Origin: Bin55 sp964572845
Lineage (GTDB): Bacteria > Pseudomonadota > Gammaproteobacteria > Pseudomonadales > Azotimanducaceae
Length of the DNA stretch: 64,000 nucleotides
NCBI GenBank assembly: GCA_964572845.1
Contig: CAZNFX010000010.1
Location: forward strand, 1-64,000
Reading direction: 5' to 3'
In this document: one piece after another, positions 19,236 through 28,105 of the stretch
How positions within the stretch are numbered: position 1 is the first letter of the stretch
How the letters are laid out: each line of letters opens with the position of its first letter
Position numbers and translations under genes: made by a program
The notes under the pieces: model-generated
Told to the model about the DNA's origin: nothing
Seen by the model: the letters and a program-made list of their open reading frames with translations, nothing else
Databases searched by the model: none

Positions 19236-19240
19236 TCCTC

Positions 19241-20311
19241 TCAATGGACAAAAGGGATCATCGAGAACCGGGCTCGCTCTGCGTAACGGTCCCAGAGCTC
19301 GCCGTACTTGGCGCGGCATCGTTTTTCATCGCGCCATGACCTGTGCACTAACAATCCCACCAGCCAGACCAATAGCAGATAGGGTACCCAGGACTCGAAA
19401 CCGACGGTGAGCAAGAAAGCTAGATATACGCAAATCTCGCCCGAGTAGTTTAGGTGCCGTCCAATGCCCCAAAATCCAGAGACCAACAGTCGACCTTCCA
19501 AAGTCTCGGCCGGCCTTCCCCAAATCTTGGCACGCTCATCCTGCTTGAACCGATGTTTCTGCTCGTTGGCTCCTCGGAACAGCCAGAACCCGAACAGGTA
19601 CAACACCACGAGCGCTATAGCGAATGGTGGCGAAAGATCAACCTCCGCGTGCACTAGCGACCATCCGGCAATGCAGTAGAAGAAGGGCACCAGCACCAGG
19701 TTTCCCCAAACCAGCATCCACCCGAAACGTTCACTAACAATGTCCCATGTGTGCACCATCCCGTACTCGAACTGAAAGTAGTTGAATACGTACGCGAAGG
19801 TGAAAACCTGATAGAGCATCATGGCAAGCGACAACTCGCCGCGTGTCTCGAACTGCACAACTGCGAACGAAATGTTGAAGAGTGCGAGCGCGATTAGAGA
19901 CGGCCGATAGCTGAAGAACTTCAGGTCAACTCCCATCCAGACTGGATTCAAGTCCCTTCCCAGGAAATACCCACGCAGGAATCCCTCGGGCGCCTCAGTG
20001 GCGGAAGAGCCACGCCAATACAGCCAGCCTGCAAGCGAAAATGCCACAACGTTAGCCCAAATGAACAACGCGACAAAGTGGTTGTAGAGGAACGCAAGTG
20101 ACAACCAACCCATGACTTGGCCAATACCGACTACTAGGACAGTAACCAGAAATAGAGCAAGTCCATTCAACTTGAAGACGCGCGACGCGCCTCCTGCATC
20201 GGCCAATTCGACTCTGGTACCAGGCAGTAGTTTGGATCCGACAAAGAGAGCAATGAGGAATCCAAGCAATGTAACCATCGATAGCAGGATTGAGCTGCTA
20301 GAAAGCACCAC
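19241..20311 (-). CDS. ERG4/ERG24-family sterol reductase (probably delta14)
   Basis: A 356-residue integral membrane reductase with about eight to nine hydrophobic helices. The family's C-terminal signature is intact: GFWG-GRHLNYSGE, then HRSWRDEKRCRAKYG-LWDRY, ending IPFVH; this region binds NADPH and sterol. The family includes delta14 (ERG24/LBR), delta7 (DHCR7) and delta24(28) (ERG4) reductases. Lying directly before CYP51, whose product is a delta14 sterol, it is most likely the delta14 reductase. Start GTG 20311, with a GAGG element overlapping the stop of SdmA; its own stop is five bases before the CYP51 ATG. Confidence 0.88.
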   Translation of the reverse strand: MVLSSSSILLSMVTLLGFLIALFVGSKLLPGTRVELADAGGASRVFKLNGLALFLVTVLVVGIGQVMGWLSLAFLYNHFVALFIWANVVAFSLAGWLYWRGSSATEAPEGFLRGYFLGRDLNPVWMGVDLKFFSYRPSLIALALFNISFAVVQFETRGELSLAMMLYQVFTFAYVFNYFQFEYGMVHTWDIVSERFGWMLVWGNLVLVPFFYCIAGWSLVHAEVDLSPPFAIALVVLYLFGFWLFRGANEQKHRFKQDERAKIWGRPAETLEGRLLVSGFWGIGRHLNYSGEICVYLAFLLTVGFESWVPYLLLVWLVGLLVHRSWRDEKRCRAKYGELWDRYAERARFSMIPFVH

Positions 20312-20320
20312 CGACGAGCC

Positions 20321-21418
20321 TCAGGATCTTGCGATCAGCGTAGCCTTCTCTTCACGCTCCAGGCACTCGCGCCACTTGCGCACAGTAAGCGTCTGGAAGG
20401 CATTGACTGCGGGATTCAATTCGACGGGCGGCGCGTCCCAATGTTGTTCGTAGGCCGTCTGCTCCGCTTCGACTGCAAATCGATCCTGATCGAGCAACGG
20501 GCTAATCAGAAAGTGATTGGAAACCTTCATGACTGCCTTCATTGCAAAACGCGGGATCCGTATGGGCAACAGTGGAATTTTCAACGATTTGAAGTAGAAC
20601 AGGAAGAAACAGCGTGTCGTCCGTTCATCGATCGGGAGCACGAAGAGCCAGTGCTTTATGGCGTCATCGGTGTTGGACCATTGATAGGGGTACTCATAGC
20701 AGAGCTCAATGTGACTGGTGTCAATCTGGTCGTGCTCGACAAACTTGCCGGATATGCGTCCGCGTCCAACCTGTGAGTCGTAGGCAACATGGACACTGTC
20801 CTCGATCGTCTCCAGCCGCGTCAAGTTTGCGCCCTCAAACGGTTTATAGCGTCGATGCAGATGCGCATGCGTAAAGTCGCTCACGTTGTCAATCACCATC
20901 GAGTGGTGTGCCGCCCAGTTGAACACCAAAGGCACGCACGCCCAAGGTTTCGGACCTTCAAGTTCCGGTATATCTGGAATCTGTTGCCGCTCGGCCTGCT
21001 CAGGGTCGCCGGGAAACAGCCAGACCAATCCATACCGCTCCTTGACCGGATAGGTCTTCAATCTGAGTTTCGGAAAGCCTCGTCCGAAACGTTCATGCGG
21101 AATCTCTACGCACTGTCCACTCCCGTCGTATTGCCATCCGTGATAGGCGCACACTAGACGGCAATCCTCAACGCTGCCGAGCGTGAGTTTTATCTGCCTG
21201 TGTGCACAGCGGTTCTCAACCGCATGAAAAGATCCGCTTTGCGTCCGAAAAAGCGCGATCGAACGCTTCCAGAAAATTACCTCGACCACGGTTCCTGGCT
21301 TGATGCTGCGCACTTCTTCGACTGCGTACCAGTGATTGGGATCCAACCCTGTTGCTCGTGCCTGCTGACGCAGCCTCTTCGCGTCCTCGAATGCGGGTGG
21401 GTGTCCGTTCGTACTCAT
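20321..21418 (-). CDS. sdmA: Rieske oxygenase, SdmA-like sterol C-4 demethylase
   Basis: A 365-residue Rieske non-heme iron oxygenase. The [2Fe-2S] ligands are Cys71-x-His73 and Cys90-x2-His93 (CAYHGWQYD). The mononuclear iron site is the D-N-V-SDFTHAHLH segment near residue 178. In Methylococcus the homologous SdmA oxidises the C-4 methyl of sterols, working with the reductase SdmB; here the next gene upstream is SdmB-like and overlaps by four bases (ATGA at 21415-21418). This bacterial pair replaces the eukaryotic ERG25/26/27 set. ATG at 21418. Assignment rests on the family plus the sterol context. Confidence 0.9.
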   Translation of the reverse strand: MSTNGHPPAFEDAKRLRQQARATGLDPNHWYAVEEVRSIKPGTVVEVIFWKRSIALFRTQSGSFHAVENRCAHRQIKLTLGSVEDCRLVCAYHGWQYDGSGQCVEIPHERFGRGFPKLRLKTYPVKERYGLVWLFPGDPEQAERQQIPDIPELEGPKPWACVPLVFNWAAHHSMVIDNVSDFTHAHLHRRYKPFEGANLTRLETIEDSVHVAYDSQVGRGRISGKFVEHDQIDTSHIELCYEYPYQWSNTDDAIKHWLFVLPIDERTTRCFFLFYFKSLKIPLLPIRIPRFAMKAVMKVSNHFLISPLLDQDRFAVEAEQTAYEQHWDAPPVELNPAVNAFQTLTVRKWRECLEREEKATLIARS

Positions 21419-22572
21419 GACGGGATTGTGCTTCCATCCATTGCGTGTTCACTCTCAGAGGAGGGGAGCGGCTCAACCGGAGGTTTTGCCTCGGGATTCG
21501 TAATCGAGCCCCGTGCGTAGTGAAAAGCATAAGCCTCTTGCACCGCGGCGCGAATGCTGGTTGGCCGATAGCCAAGTTCAAGCTTCGCCTTCTCGATATT
21601 GGCGTGTCGTCGCTTCTTGAGTAGACGAATGGCTCCTGGTGTGAAGCGCTGCGGAAAGTTGGGATGAAATCTGCTCAAGTAGAAGCTTGCCACTTCGGAA
21701 ATCAAGTACATGATAGGTGTTGGAATGCGCCGCTGCGGACGAGGTATTCCAGTCACCTCCTGATAAAGATCCAGAATGTCCGATATCGTCTTGTATTCAC
21801 TGGCAAAAATGTACTTCTCTCCTGTGCGGCCGCGAGCCATGCACAACAAGTGGCCTTGCACGATATCTCGAGCCGCAACAAACGCAAATCCGCCATCTAC
21901 ATATGCTCGAACCTTGCCGCTCGTATACAAGCAAAGCGTCCGGCCCAATCTCGACGGCAGATAGTCCGCACCGCCTACTACGGCGCAGCATGTCGCGATA
22001 ATGACATCCTGACCGAGCGCGACCGCCCTGAGGCATTCATGCTCCGCCAGAACCTTGCTGCGTTCGTAAGGCATGGTTCGCTCCATGGGGTAGAACTGCA
22101 TGGATTCGTCGCTCGGGGCGGACGGATCGTCGAGATCGTAGCCGACTGCACTGAAGGATCCCGTAACCACGACTCTGCCCGCTTCGGTCTCTCGTGCTGC
22201 TTGCAGCACATTGCGCGTACCAAGCACGTTGCACTCGTAGACTTCGCGCTTGTGAACGCGATTGCCATCGATCGTCGAAATCTTCGCCGCGCAATGGTAG
22301 ACGTTTCGACATCCCTCTAGTGCTTGGCGAATAGAGTCAAGGTCCCGAATGTCTCCATAGACCCGCTCCACATCAAGTCCGTTCAATGCCTCGTTGTTGC
22401 TTTCAGGCTGCAATAGCACCCGTACGGGACATCCATCGCGGACTAGCCGCCGTACGAGATTTGCGCCAACATGGCCCGATGAACCGGTTACAAGTACCGG
22501 TTCCGCCGAGGACCTCGCAGTGTTCGAAACCGCATCGGTCTGTTGATCCAATTCACTTGCCATCGGAGCCAC
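21415..22572 (-). CDS. sdmB: 3beta-HSD/NSDHL-like sterol dehydrogenase-decarboxylase, SdmB-like
   Basis: A 385-residue short-chain dehydrogenase of the extended, 3beta-hydroxysteroid-dehydrogenase type. The nucleotide-binding motif is TGSSGHVG at residues 29-36. The catalytic Tyr-x3-Lys appears as YERSK near residue 169, preceded by VTGSFSAVG. It is homologous in type to SdmB, which oxidises and decarboxylates the C-4 carboxyl sterol made by SdmA. The two genes overlap by four bases. The frame opens at GTG 22572; an in-frame ATG at 22563 is equally plausible. A helical C-terminus with a hydrophobic patch may associate with membrane. Confidence 0.9.
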   Translation of the reverse strand: MAPMASELDQQTDAVSNTARSSAEPVLVTGSSGHVGANLVRRLVRDGCPVRVLLQPESNNEALNGLDVERVYGDIRDLDSIRQALEGCRNVYHCAAKISTIDGNRVHKREVYECNVLGTRNVLQAARETEAGRVVVTGSFSAVGYDLDDPSAPSDESMQFYPMERTMPYERSKVLAEHECLRAVALGQDVIIATCCAVVGGADYLPSRLGRTLCLYTSGKVRAYVDGGFAFVAARDIVQGHLLCMARGRTGEKYIFASEYKTISDILDLYQEVTGIPRPQRRIPTPIMYLISEVASFYLSRFHPNFPQRFTPGAIRLLKKRRHANIEKAKLELGYRPTSIRAAVQEAYAFHYARGSITNPEAKPPVEPLPSSESEHAMDGSTIPS

Positions 22573-22617
22573 TAGCTGTGGATGTTGAGAATTGATGGTG
22601 GAGCCGAGGATTCGAGT

Positions 22618-24915
22618 CTACTGGACATTACTCGAGCCTACTTCAAAGGCGAACGTCTCGTAACCCATCGCCTCGATGCCGGACACCACCGATTCTGTTC
22701 CCTCCGGACAAAGCGCGACAACTGATCCCCCACCGCCTCCTCCAGTCAGCTTCGCACCCACCGCACCTTGGCGACGTGCGACTTCCACAATTTCTTCGAT
22801 TTCTCTCGTCGAGACTTGCAAGGCATTGAGAAAGCCTTGACAGAGATTCATCAGTTCGCCAAGATCATCGAGCGCGCCGTTGCGCGATGCTTCAGCAGCA
22901 GCAAGTGTCAGCTGGTCAATTTGATCAAAGATGCTCTCGTAGCGCTTCTTGTTGCACCGCCAGGAATGCGCTACCTGAGCCACGGTTCGAGCAGTCAGAC
23001 TTTCCCTGCCAGTCATGGCGATCACCAAAGGCAAAGGTTTCAGTAAGGAGACCTCCTCGAAGGACGACTGCTCACCCTCGCGTGGTCCACGAAACAGAAC
23101 GGGTTTACCGTAGGTGGCCACCGTGTTGTCTACGCCGGAAGGCGTACCGTGAGCGGCCCGTTCGCAATCGAACGCGAAGTCGTTGACGCGACGGTCATTC
23201 AAACCTAAGGAGAAGTGGGTGTCGAGAGCTCGAATCACACTCACCGCTAGAGCCGCCGAACCGCCCAAGCCCACAGCTCGAGGTACGTTGGGGAAAACTT
23301 CGATCGTCATAGATCGATCTGTCAGCTCTAGACGCTTGATCAGCAACGCCAGGATTCCTGCCGCTCCCGCTGGATGTTCATCCAGCGGAGGAATTCGCTG
23401 TTCAATTCCCCAGCGCGGAATCAGCAGCTGCACACCATCTTTGGAATCGACTACGCGAGATTCCACTGCAAGAGGAACTGGCGCGGCTAAAGCGGAGCGA
23501 CCATAGACAACCGCATGCTCGCCCAGCAGGATCGCCTTTCCGCAAGCGGAACTCCTTGGTTCGCTATCTGAGGCTGGTACGTCGCTCGTTTCCTTCATCA
23601 GTCGGCGAACGATGTCCTGAGCATTCCAGACCTTGATTTCGCCACTCTCAATAAGTGCATCGACAACTTCGTCGAAAAGTGCCTTTGGTACGTTAGCGGC
23701 CGATGCAACGCTGCGCGCATGCAATGTCATATGATTCTGTTGGATTCCTGCAGTTGTCAGCGACCGCAGCGCAGCGTAGTTCTGCGCTAATCCGACGGCT
23801 CCCATAATTCCGGCTAGTTGTGATGCATCGGGATTTCCAAGCAGGCGAAGGTTGAGTCCTACCGACGGGTTTGTATTCAGCGTTCCGCCTATCGTGCCCA
23901 CCTTCATCGGAATTTCAATTTCGCCTTTGAGATCCCCGTCGTCAGTTGTGTACCATCGAGTGAGTGCACGGTAGCGGCCAGTTCGGGCTGCATAGGCGTG
24001 TGCCGCGGCCTCGATTGCCCGAAAGTCGTTGCCCGTAGCAATGGCAACGGCGTCGACGCCATTCATGATGCCCTTGTTATGGGTCGTGGCCCTATAGGGG
24101 TCCACAAGGGCAAGGTCGTTGGCGAGCACTATCCCGTCACGAACCTCCTCGCCGGAGTAGCCCTTCATCGTTAGGTTTTGAGCGGGGATCGTGACCTGCG
24201 CCCTAACAAGTGCGCGGTCGGTTAGGTTCGAGAGTATGCGCAGGAAGACTCTTCCCCCAGCGATGCCCTCGACAAAGCTTGCGATGCCCTCGCACATGCT
24301 ATTGACTATGTTGGCACCCATTGCATCTCTGGTATCGACGAGCAGGTGCACCATGAGCATGTCGCGTTCCGGAGCACCTTCAATACCGCCTTCTGGTGCG
24401 CGATGGTGGAACACCTCAATACCTTGTGCACCTCCTCCCCTAGCAACCATCTTTGGGTGCAAGCTATTCGCAAGGTTCAAGATGTCGCTTTCGTGATCGA
24501 GCAATTCCTGCCGCGCCTTTTCAACATCGGGTGGATTCACAATCTGCACTTGACCAATCAAGACAGGTGCTGAAACTTCAGTATGGAATCCGCCTGACAA
24601 GCGCGCAGTCCGGGCGGCACCCGACAATCCTGCAACGATGGATGGTTCCTCAACCGAGAGCGGAACGATCACTTCGCGTCCGTCAATCAGAAAATTGAGA
24701 CCCAAGCCAAGCGGCAAGCCGAAGACACCGACCACGTTTTCAATCATCTTGTCGGCAACATGACACTTCAACGTGTGAGTGCCATGTTCGAGCGCCAAAA
24801 GGTCTTCTGGCGTCAAGTTAGTGTGCTCACGCAGAGCATCAACTCGAGCCTTGACACTTAGCTTGAAGAAATTAGGGATTCGTGAGCTTTGATTGAAAGC
24901 AGGATCAGCTGTCAT
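22618..24915 (-). CDS. HMG-CoA reductase-mevalonate kinase fusion
   Basis: A 765-residue bifunctional protein covering two steps of the mevalonate pathway. Residues 1 to about 445 are a class II HMG-CoA reductase: ENVVGVFGLPLG (59-70), the catalytic Glu in SVEEPS (87-92), THNKGIMNG with Lys281, GNDFRA with Asp297, and QNHMTLHAR with His395 and His399. Residues about 456-765 are a GHMP-type mevalonate kinase: GKAILLGEHAVVYG (459-472), PRAVGLGGSAALA (545-557) as the ATP loop, and KLTGGGGGGS (722-731). Start ATG 24915. It lies just upstream of sdmB on the same strand and feeds the prenyl-diphosphate supply for squalene. No catalytic residue looks lost in either half. Confidence 0.93.
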   Translation of the reverse strand: MTADPAFNQSSRIPNFFKLSVKARVDALREHTNLTPEDLLALEHGTHTLKCHVADKMIENVVGVFGLPLGLGLNFLIDGREVIVPLSVEEPSIVAGLSGAARTARLSGGFHTEVSAPVLIGQVQIVNPPDVEKARQELLDHESDILNLANSLHPKMVARGGGAQGIEVFHHRAPEGGIEGAPERDMLMVHLLVDTRDAMGANIVNSMCEGIASFVEGIAGGRVFLRILSNLTDRALVRAQVTIPAQNLTMKGYSGEEVRDGIVLANDLALVDPYRATTHNKGIMNGVDAVAIATGNDFRAIEAAAHAYAARTGRYRALTRWYTTDDGDLKGEIEIPMKVGTIGGTLNTNPSVGLNLRLLGNPDASQLAGIMGAVGLAQNYAALRSLTTAGIQQNHMTLHARSVASAANVPKALFDEVVDALIESGEIKVWNAQDIVRRLMKETSDVPASDSEPRSSACGKAILLGEHAVVYGRSALAAPVPLAVESRVVDSKDGVQLLIPRWGIEQRIPPLDEHPAGAAGILALLIKRLELTDRSMTIEVFPNVPRAVGLGGSAALAVSVIRALDTHFSLGLNDRRVNDFAFDCERAAHGTPSGVDNTVATYGKPVLFRGPREGEQSSFEEVSLLKPLPLVIAMTGRESLTARTVAQVAHSWRCNKKRYESIFDQIDQLTLAAAEASRNGALDDLGELMNLCQGFLNALQVSTREIEEIVEVARRQGAVGAKLTGGGGGGSVVALCPEGTESVVSGIEAMGYETFAFEVGSSNVQ

Positions 24916-25039
24916 GCTACAGTCCTCAGACGCAATCAGTCAGTACGCCATCAGGTTGCACATTTTACAAGGTTTATTGGAGGTGGCTCGAAGCTACAAC
25001 TGCACCGTACTTAGTTTGATAAATTGCTGTTTTGCATTG

Positions 25040-25618
25040 CTATTCCACCTTAGTTGACTGGAATTCATGCAGAAAATCCCTGCGCATCCGTTCCCATTCA
25101 ATCTTCAGCCACGGCGTGAAGGTCTTGGGCGCACAGTCCATTTCTCTGTCTAGGTCGTTGGGAGCTACCCACCGCCACTCTGAAATCTCGGATCCGTTGA
25201 CCCGAGGCTCTTCTGAAGTGTGGGTCACATACACAGAACAGAGTTCGAATTCACTGCCAATATCGAAGAATGATGCTCTATAGCGAAACTTGAACAGAAA
25301 CTGCGGTTTGACGGAAAGCCCCAACTCCTGCTTTGCCCGTCGCACCACGGCATCTTCGATCATTTCGCCTTCTCGCGGGTGCGAGCAGCAGCCATTGGAC
25401 CAGTAGCTTGGCCAAAGCCGTTTTTCTGGATGTCTCCGTTGAATAAGTGTTTCGCCGACGGAGTTGAACACGAACAGCGAGAATGCACGATGCAATTTGC
25501 CTGCTCCGTCGTGGCAGGCTGACTTGTCTAGTGTCCCAATCTGTTTGTCGTCATCGTCAACGAGGATCAGGGGCTCGTCTTCGCTCGAGACGATTTCGAA
25601 TCGTGTTGAATTGCTCAC
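25040..25618 (-). CDS. idi: Isopentenyl-diphosphate isomerase, type I
   Basis: A 192-residue Nudix-fold isomerase interconverting IPP and DMAPP. The active-site cysteine region is WSNGCCSHPREGE, and the glutamate motif near FELCSVYV provides the catalytic Glu. The metal-binding His residues (HRAFS, SHP) are present. It starts at GTG 25618 and reads toward the HMGR-MK gene, so it is the first gene of the minus-strand part of the sterol locus. Bacteria using the mevalonate pathway need an IPP isomerase, so context and sequence agree. Confidence 0.93.
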   Translation of the reverse strand: MSNSTRFEIVSSEDEPLILVDDDDKQIGTLDKSACHDGAGKLHRAFSLFVFNSVGETLIQRRHPEKRLWPSYWSNGCCSHPREGEMIEDAVVRRAKQELGLSVKPQFLFKFRYRASFFDIGSEFELCSVYVTHTSEEPRVNGSEISEWRWVAPNDLDREMDCAPKTFTPWLKIEWERMRRDFLHEFQSTKVE

Positions 25619-26078
25619 ACAAAAAGTATAGTTCAGTGAAACTCGCGCGACGGGCGCCTAAGACACTGCATTAAGTGGGAGAAGCGAGAGATTCGATCCG
25701 TCATTGGTCTCTAATTGAATGGACAAGGTCCTCGCCGGTGTCTTGACTGCTGGCACAACGCCTCAACAAGGCAACCGGCAGACGCTCGAAGGACAGCCAA
25801 AGGTCTATCGCTAACCGGATGAAGCGAAAGAACTGGTACCTGTCTAATCCTACGAGCAGGGGTCCTTCACGAATAAGACGTTAGAAATCTTAAGATCGAA
25901 ACTATGCTATCAAGACACTTTCTAACCTTAGGAGCGGATACTGCTGCTACCTAAAGTGATTGCATGGGGATATTTGCATTGCTTAGACCCATTGCTCTGC
26001 GAAATATTTGTCACCACACTCGAAATGGATGATACAAATCCTTATAATATACAATGTAAGTACCTAGTAAAAATATCA
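25619..26078. other. Divergent intergenic region with a promoter-like TATAAT
   Basis: Separates idi (minus) from the AbiEi-like gene (plus). Only weak open frames occur. Near its right end, 26043-26048 is a perfect TATAAT about 30 bases before the TTG proposed as the AbiEi start, which supports that start. No good -35 element was seen. The promoter for idi should also lie here but is not evident. Confidence 0.4.
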
Positions 26079-26696
26079 TTGAAGACGCCGAAATCGCAAC
26101 GTACTCAGGCAATTGCCCTCCTTGAATCAAAGGGAATGGCACGTCTCTACGAATTTAAGACTGCAGGGATCACCGCGGCTACGATCCGCCGCATGGCCCG
26201 TGATGGTGAAGTTCTTTGCCTTGCCCGCGGACTCTACCAGCTACCGGACGTTCCTTTAGAAGCAAATCACAGCCTAGCTGAAGCCGCAAAGCTTGTTCCA
26301 AATGGTGTAGTCTGCCTAGTCTCCGCGCTTGCCTACCACGAACTGACCGATCAGATTCCTCGGTCTACATGGTTGGCGATCGGTACGAAGGACTGGCAAC
26401 CGAAGGACCCCAGATCAGTTATGCGATTCGTACGGTTTACAAAAGAACTACTCTCAGACAATGTCCAGACGGTGCATATTGAAAATGTTCCCGTGAAAAT
26501 CTTCGGTGTCGCTAAGACAATTGCGGATTGTTTCCGACATCGCCGCTCCGTTGGTCAGCATGTAGCACTGCAGGGATTGGAGGAAGCACTCCGACAGAGA
26601 AAAGCTTCTCCCGCTGAAATCGCACACCACGCCAAACGAGGCGGCGTGGCAACTGTGATGCGTCCGTACCTGGAAGCACTTACCATCAGGGCCTAA
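26079..26696 (+). CDS. AbiEi-type antitoxin/transcriptional regulator, orphan
   Basis: About 205 residues from TTG 26079. The N-terminal winged helix-turn-helix (ALLESKGMARLYEFKTAG, then IRRMARDGEVLCLARGLYQL) and the following domain (CLVSALAYHELTDQ-PR-WLAIG, later VPVKIFGVAKTIADCFR and GLEEALRQRK) are typical of AbiEi antitoxins of type IV toxin-antitoxin systems. These repress their own operon and neutralise a nucleotidyltransferase toxin (AbiEii). No AbiEii gene follows: the next 300 bases hold nothing. The frame continues upstream to 25956, but the promoter-like TATAAT and domain length favour 26079. It may act as a solo regulator or be a leftover of a lost pair. Confidence 0.78.
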   Translation: MKTPKSQRTQAIALLESKGMARLYEFKTAGITAATIRRMARDGEVLCLARGLYQLPDVPLEANHSLAEAAKLVPNGVVCLVSALAYHELTDQIPRSTWLAIGTKDWQPKDPRSVMRFVRFTKELLSDNVQTVHIENVPVKIFGVAKTIADCFRHRRSVGQHVALQGLEEALRQRKASPAEIAHHAKRGGVATVMRPYLEALTIRA

Positions 26697-26998
26697 AGTT
26701 GTCACGGACGTGATCTCGTCGAAAGGAAATCGTCTGCTACAGTTCAATAACGAGAATAATCTGAGTGTCTTTGCCTGTCGCCAACCACGACCAAGAACTG
26801 GTTACCAAAGAAGGACTCAAACGAGAAAGCTTGTAAATCGCTAGTACGACCCTAGCAAACCGATATTTGCTTGGCACAATCACAGCGTGTTAGGGATGGT
26901 AGTTCGTATTCCTATCGAGCTATGCGCAATACTCAGACTCGATTACTGAAAATTCGGTTCAGTTCAAGAATTCTTGACCCAGCAATTCAGAGTACTTC
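26697..26998. other. Intergenic, no toxin gene
   Basis: About 300 bases between two convergent genes (AbiEi-like and SMT2). I looked for the AbiEii nucleotidyltransferase expected after AbiEi and found no frame resembling it on either strand. No clear terminator hairpin with a T-run. Confidence 0.35.
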
Positions 26999-28105
26999 TC
27001 AGTGATCGAGTTTCCTGGTCGCAACTTCTGAATTTCCATGAGTCGGAGAAGTGGGATGGACACTTACACCCTCGCCCGAAGACGGTTTGCGCACTAGAAA
27101 GCAATATAGTGGCGTGAAGATTCCTGTTTTTCCTCCAGCGATGTAAGCTGCGGTAGTTGCGTTCATGAGCTGTATTAGCGATGCTGAGCCCTTCGGAAAT
27201 AGCCGAACCATCTCAGCTAATCTCATTCCAGCGAAAATTGCGTAGCGCCCCACCGGAGTCCTGCGCAAGAAGTTGCCCAGCATGCCTTGTCGACCGACCA
27301 AGGGTCGCCACCACGGCGTAGTTGACTCACCGTGCTGGTCGTGGTCCATTCCCTCAATGACCTGAAATCCCGCAGATTCGAGTGCGTGATTCACTTCACC
27401 AAACGTCGCGATCTCGTGAAGCGCAATTCCCTTCTTGAGATCTTGTTTGATGGCTTGATGCTTGGCGTCGCTGGAATCGTAGACGTCCGTCATGCACATC
27501 TCCTGTCCCCAGAAAAGCGCGCCGGGTTTCAGAATTCGGAATATCTCTTTGAACGCCTTCTGCTTGTCCGGTGCGTGACAGGTGGATTCGAATGCATAGC
27601 CTCTGTCGAACGTCCCACTTGGAATGGAGCTCATGTCCATGAAGTTGCAGTTTTCGAAATCGATCATGTGGCCGAGTTCTTCTTCTTTAATCAGTCTCTT
27701 TGCACGTTCAATTTGTACGTGGCTGATGTTGATTCCAACTACGCGAACACCGCCCTCACGAACGACGCGACTCATGGGGCCACCTATTCCGCAGCCAACG
27801 TCCACGACCTTCATGTCCTTCTGCAACTCCAGCTTCGAGATCATCATGCGCTGGTGCCTTATCTTGGACTCTTCGAGGGTCTCCTGAGGAGACAGTGGAG
27901 CGAAATGCAGCGATTCGCCCCATCCATACACCATAACCCCGGTGCAAAGATCGTAGTAGCTTGAGACGGTCTTGGCGTGGTCGTAGCGGTTTGGTTCGTC
28001 GGAATCCGACGTCGCTCGATTGCTCCTATTCTCGAAGTCTTGAAGGTGGCCTTGGACGTTTCCCTCCCGAAATGCCTCCTTGAGTTCCTTCAATACGTTA
28101 GCCAC
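26999..28105 (-). CDS. Sterol C-24 methyltransferase paralogue (SMT2)
   Basis: A 368-residue SAM-dependent sterol methyltransferase. It carries a variant of the sterol signature (YYDLCTG...YGWGESLHFAP, residues 50-70), motif I DVGCGIGGP (102-110), the FDRGYAFESTCHAPDK segment and a full Sterol_MT C-terminal domain. It is longer than SMT1 at both ends (a 35-residue acidic/basic N-terminal extension and a polar tail) and clearly divergent from it, so it is not a recent duplicate. Start GTG 28105. It is separated from the main cluster by the AbiEi-like gene. A second SMT could add the next methyl to a 24-methylene sterol, or prefer another substrate. Confidence 0.93.
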   Translation of the reverse strand: MANVLKELKEAFREGNVQGHLQDFENRSNRATSDSDEPNRYDHAKTVSSYYDLCTGVMVYGWGESLHFAPLSPQETLEESKIRHQRMMISKLELQKDMKVVDVGCGIGGPMSRVVREGGVRVVGINISHVQIERAKRLIKEEELGHMIDFENCNFMDMSSIPSGTFDRGYAFESTCHAPDKQKAFKEIFRILKPGALFWGQEMCMTDVYDSSDAKHQAIKQDLKKGIALHEIATFGEVNHALESAGFQVIEGMDHDQHGESTTPWWRPLVGRQGMLGNFLRRTPVGRYAIFAGMRLAEMVRLFPKGSASLIQLMNATTAAYIAGGKTGIFTPLYCFLVRKPSSGEGVSVHPTSPTHGNSEVATRKLDH

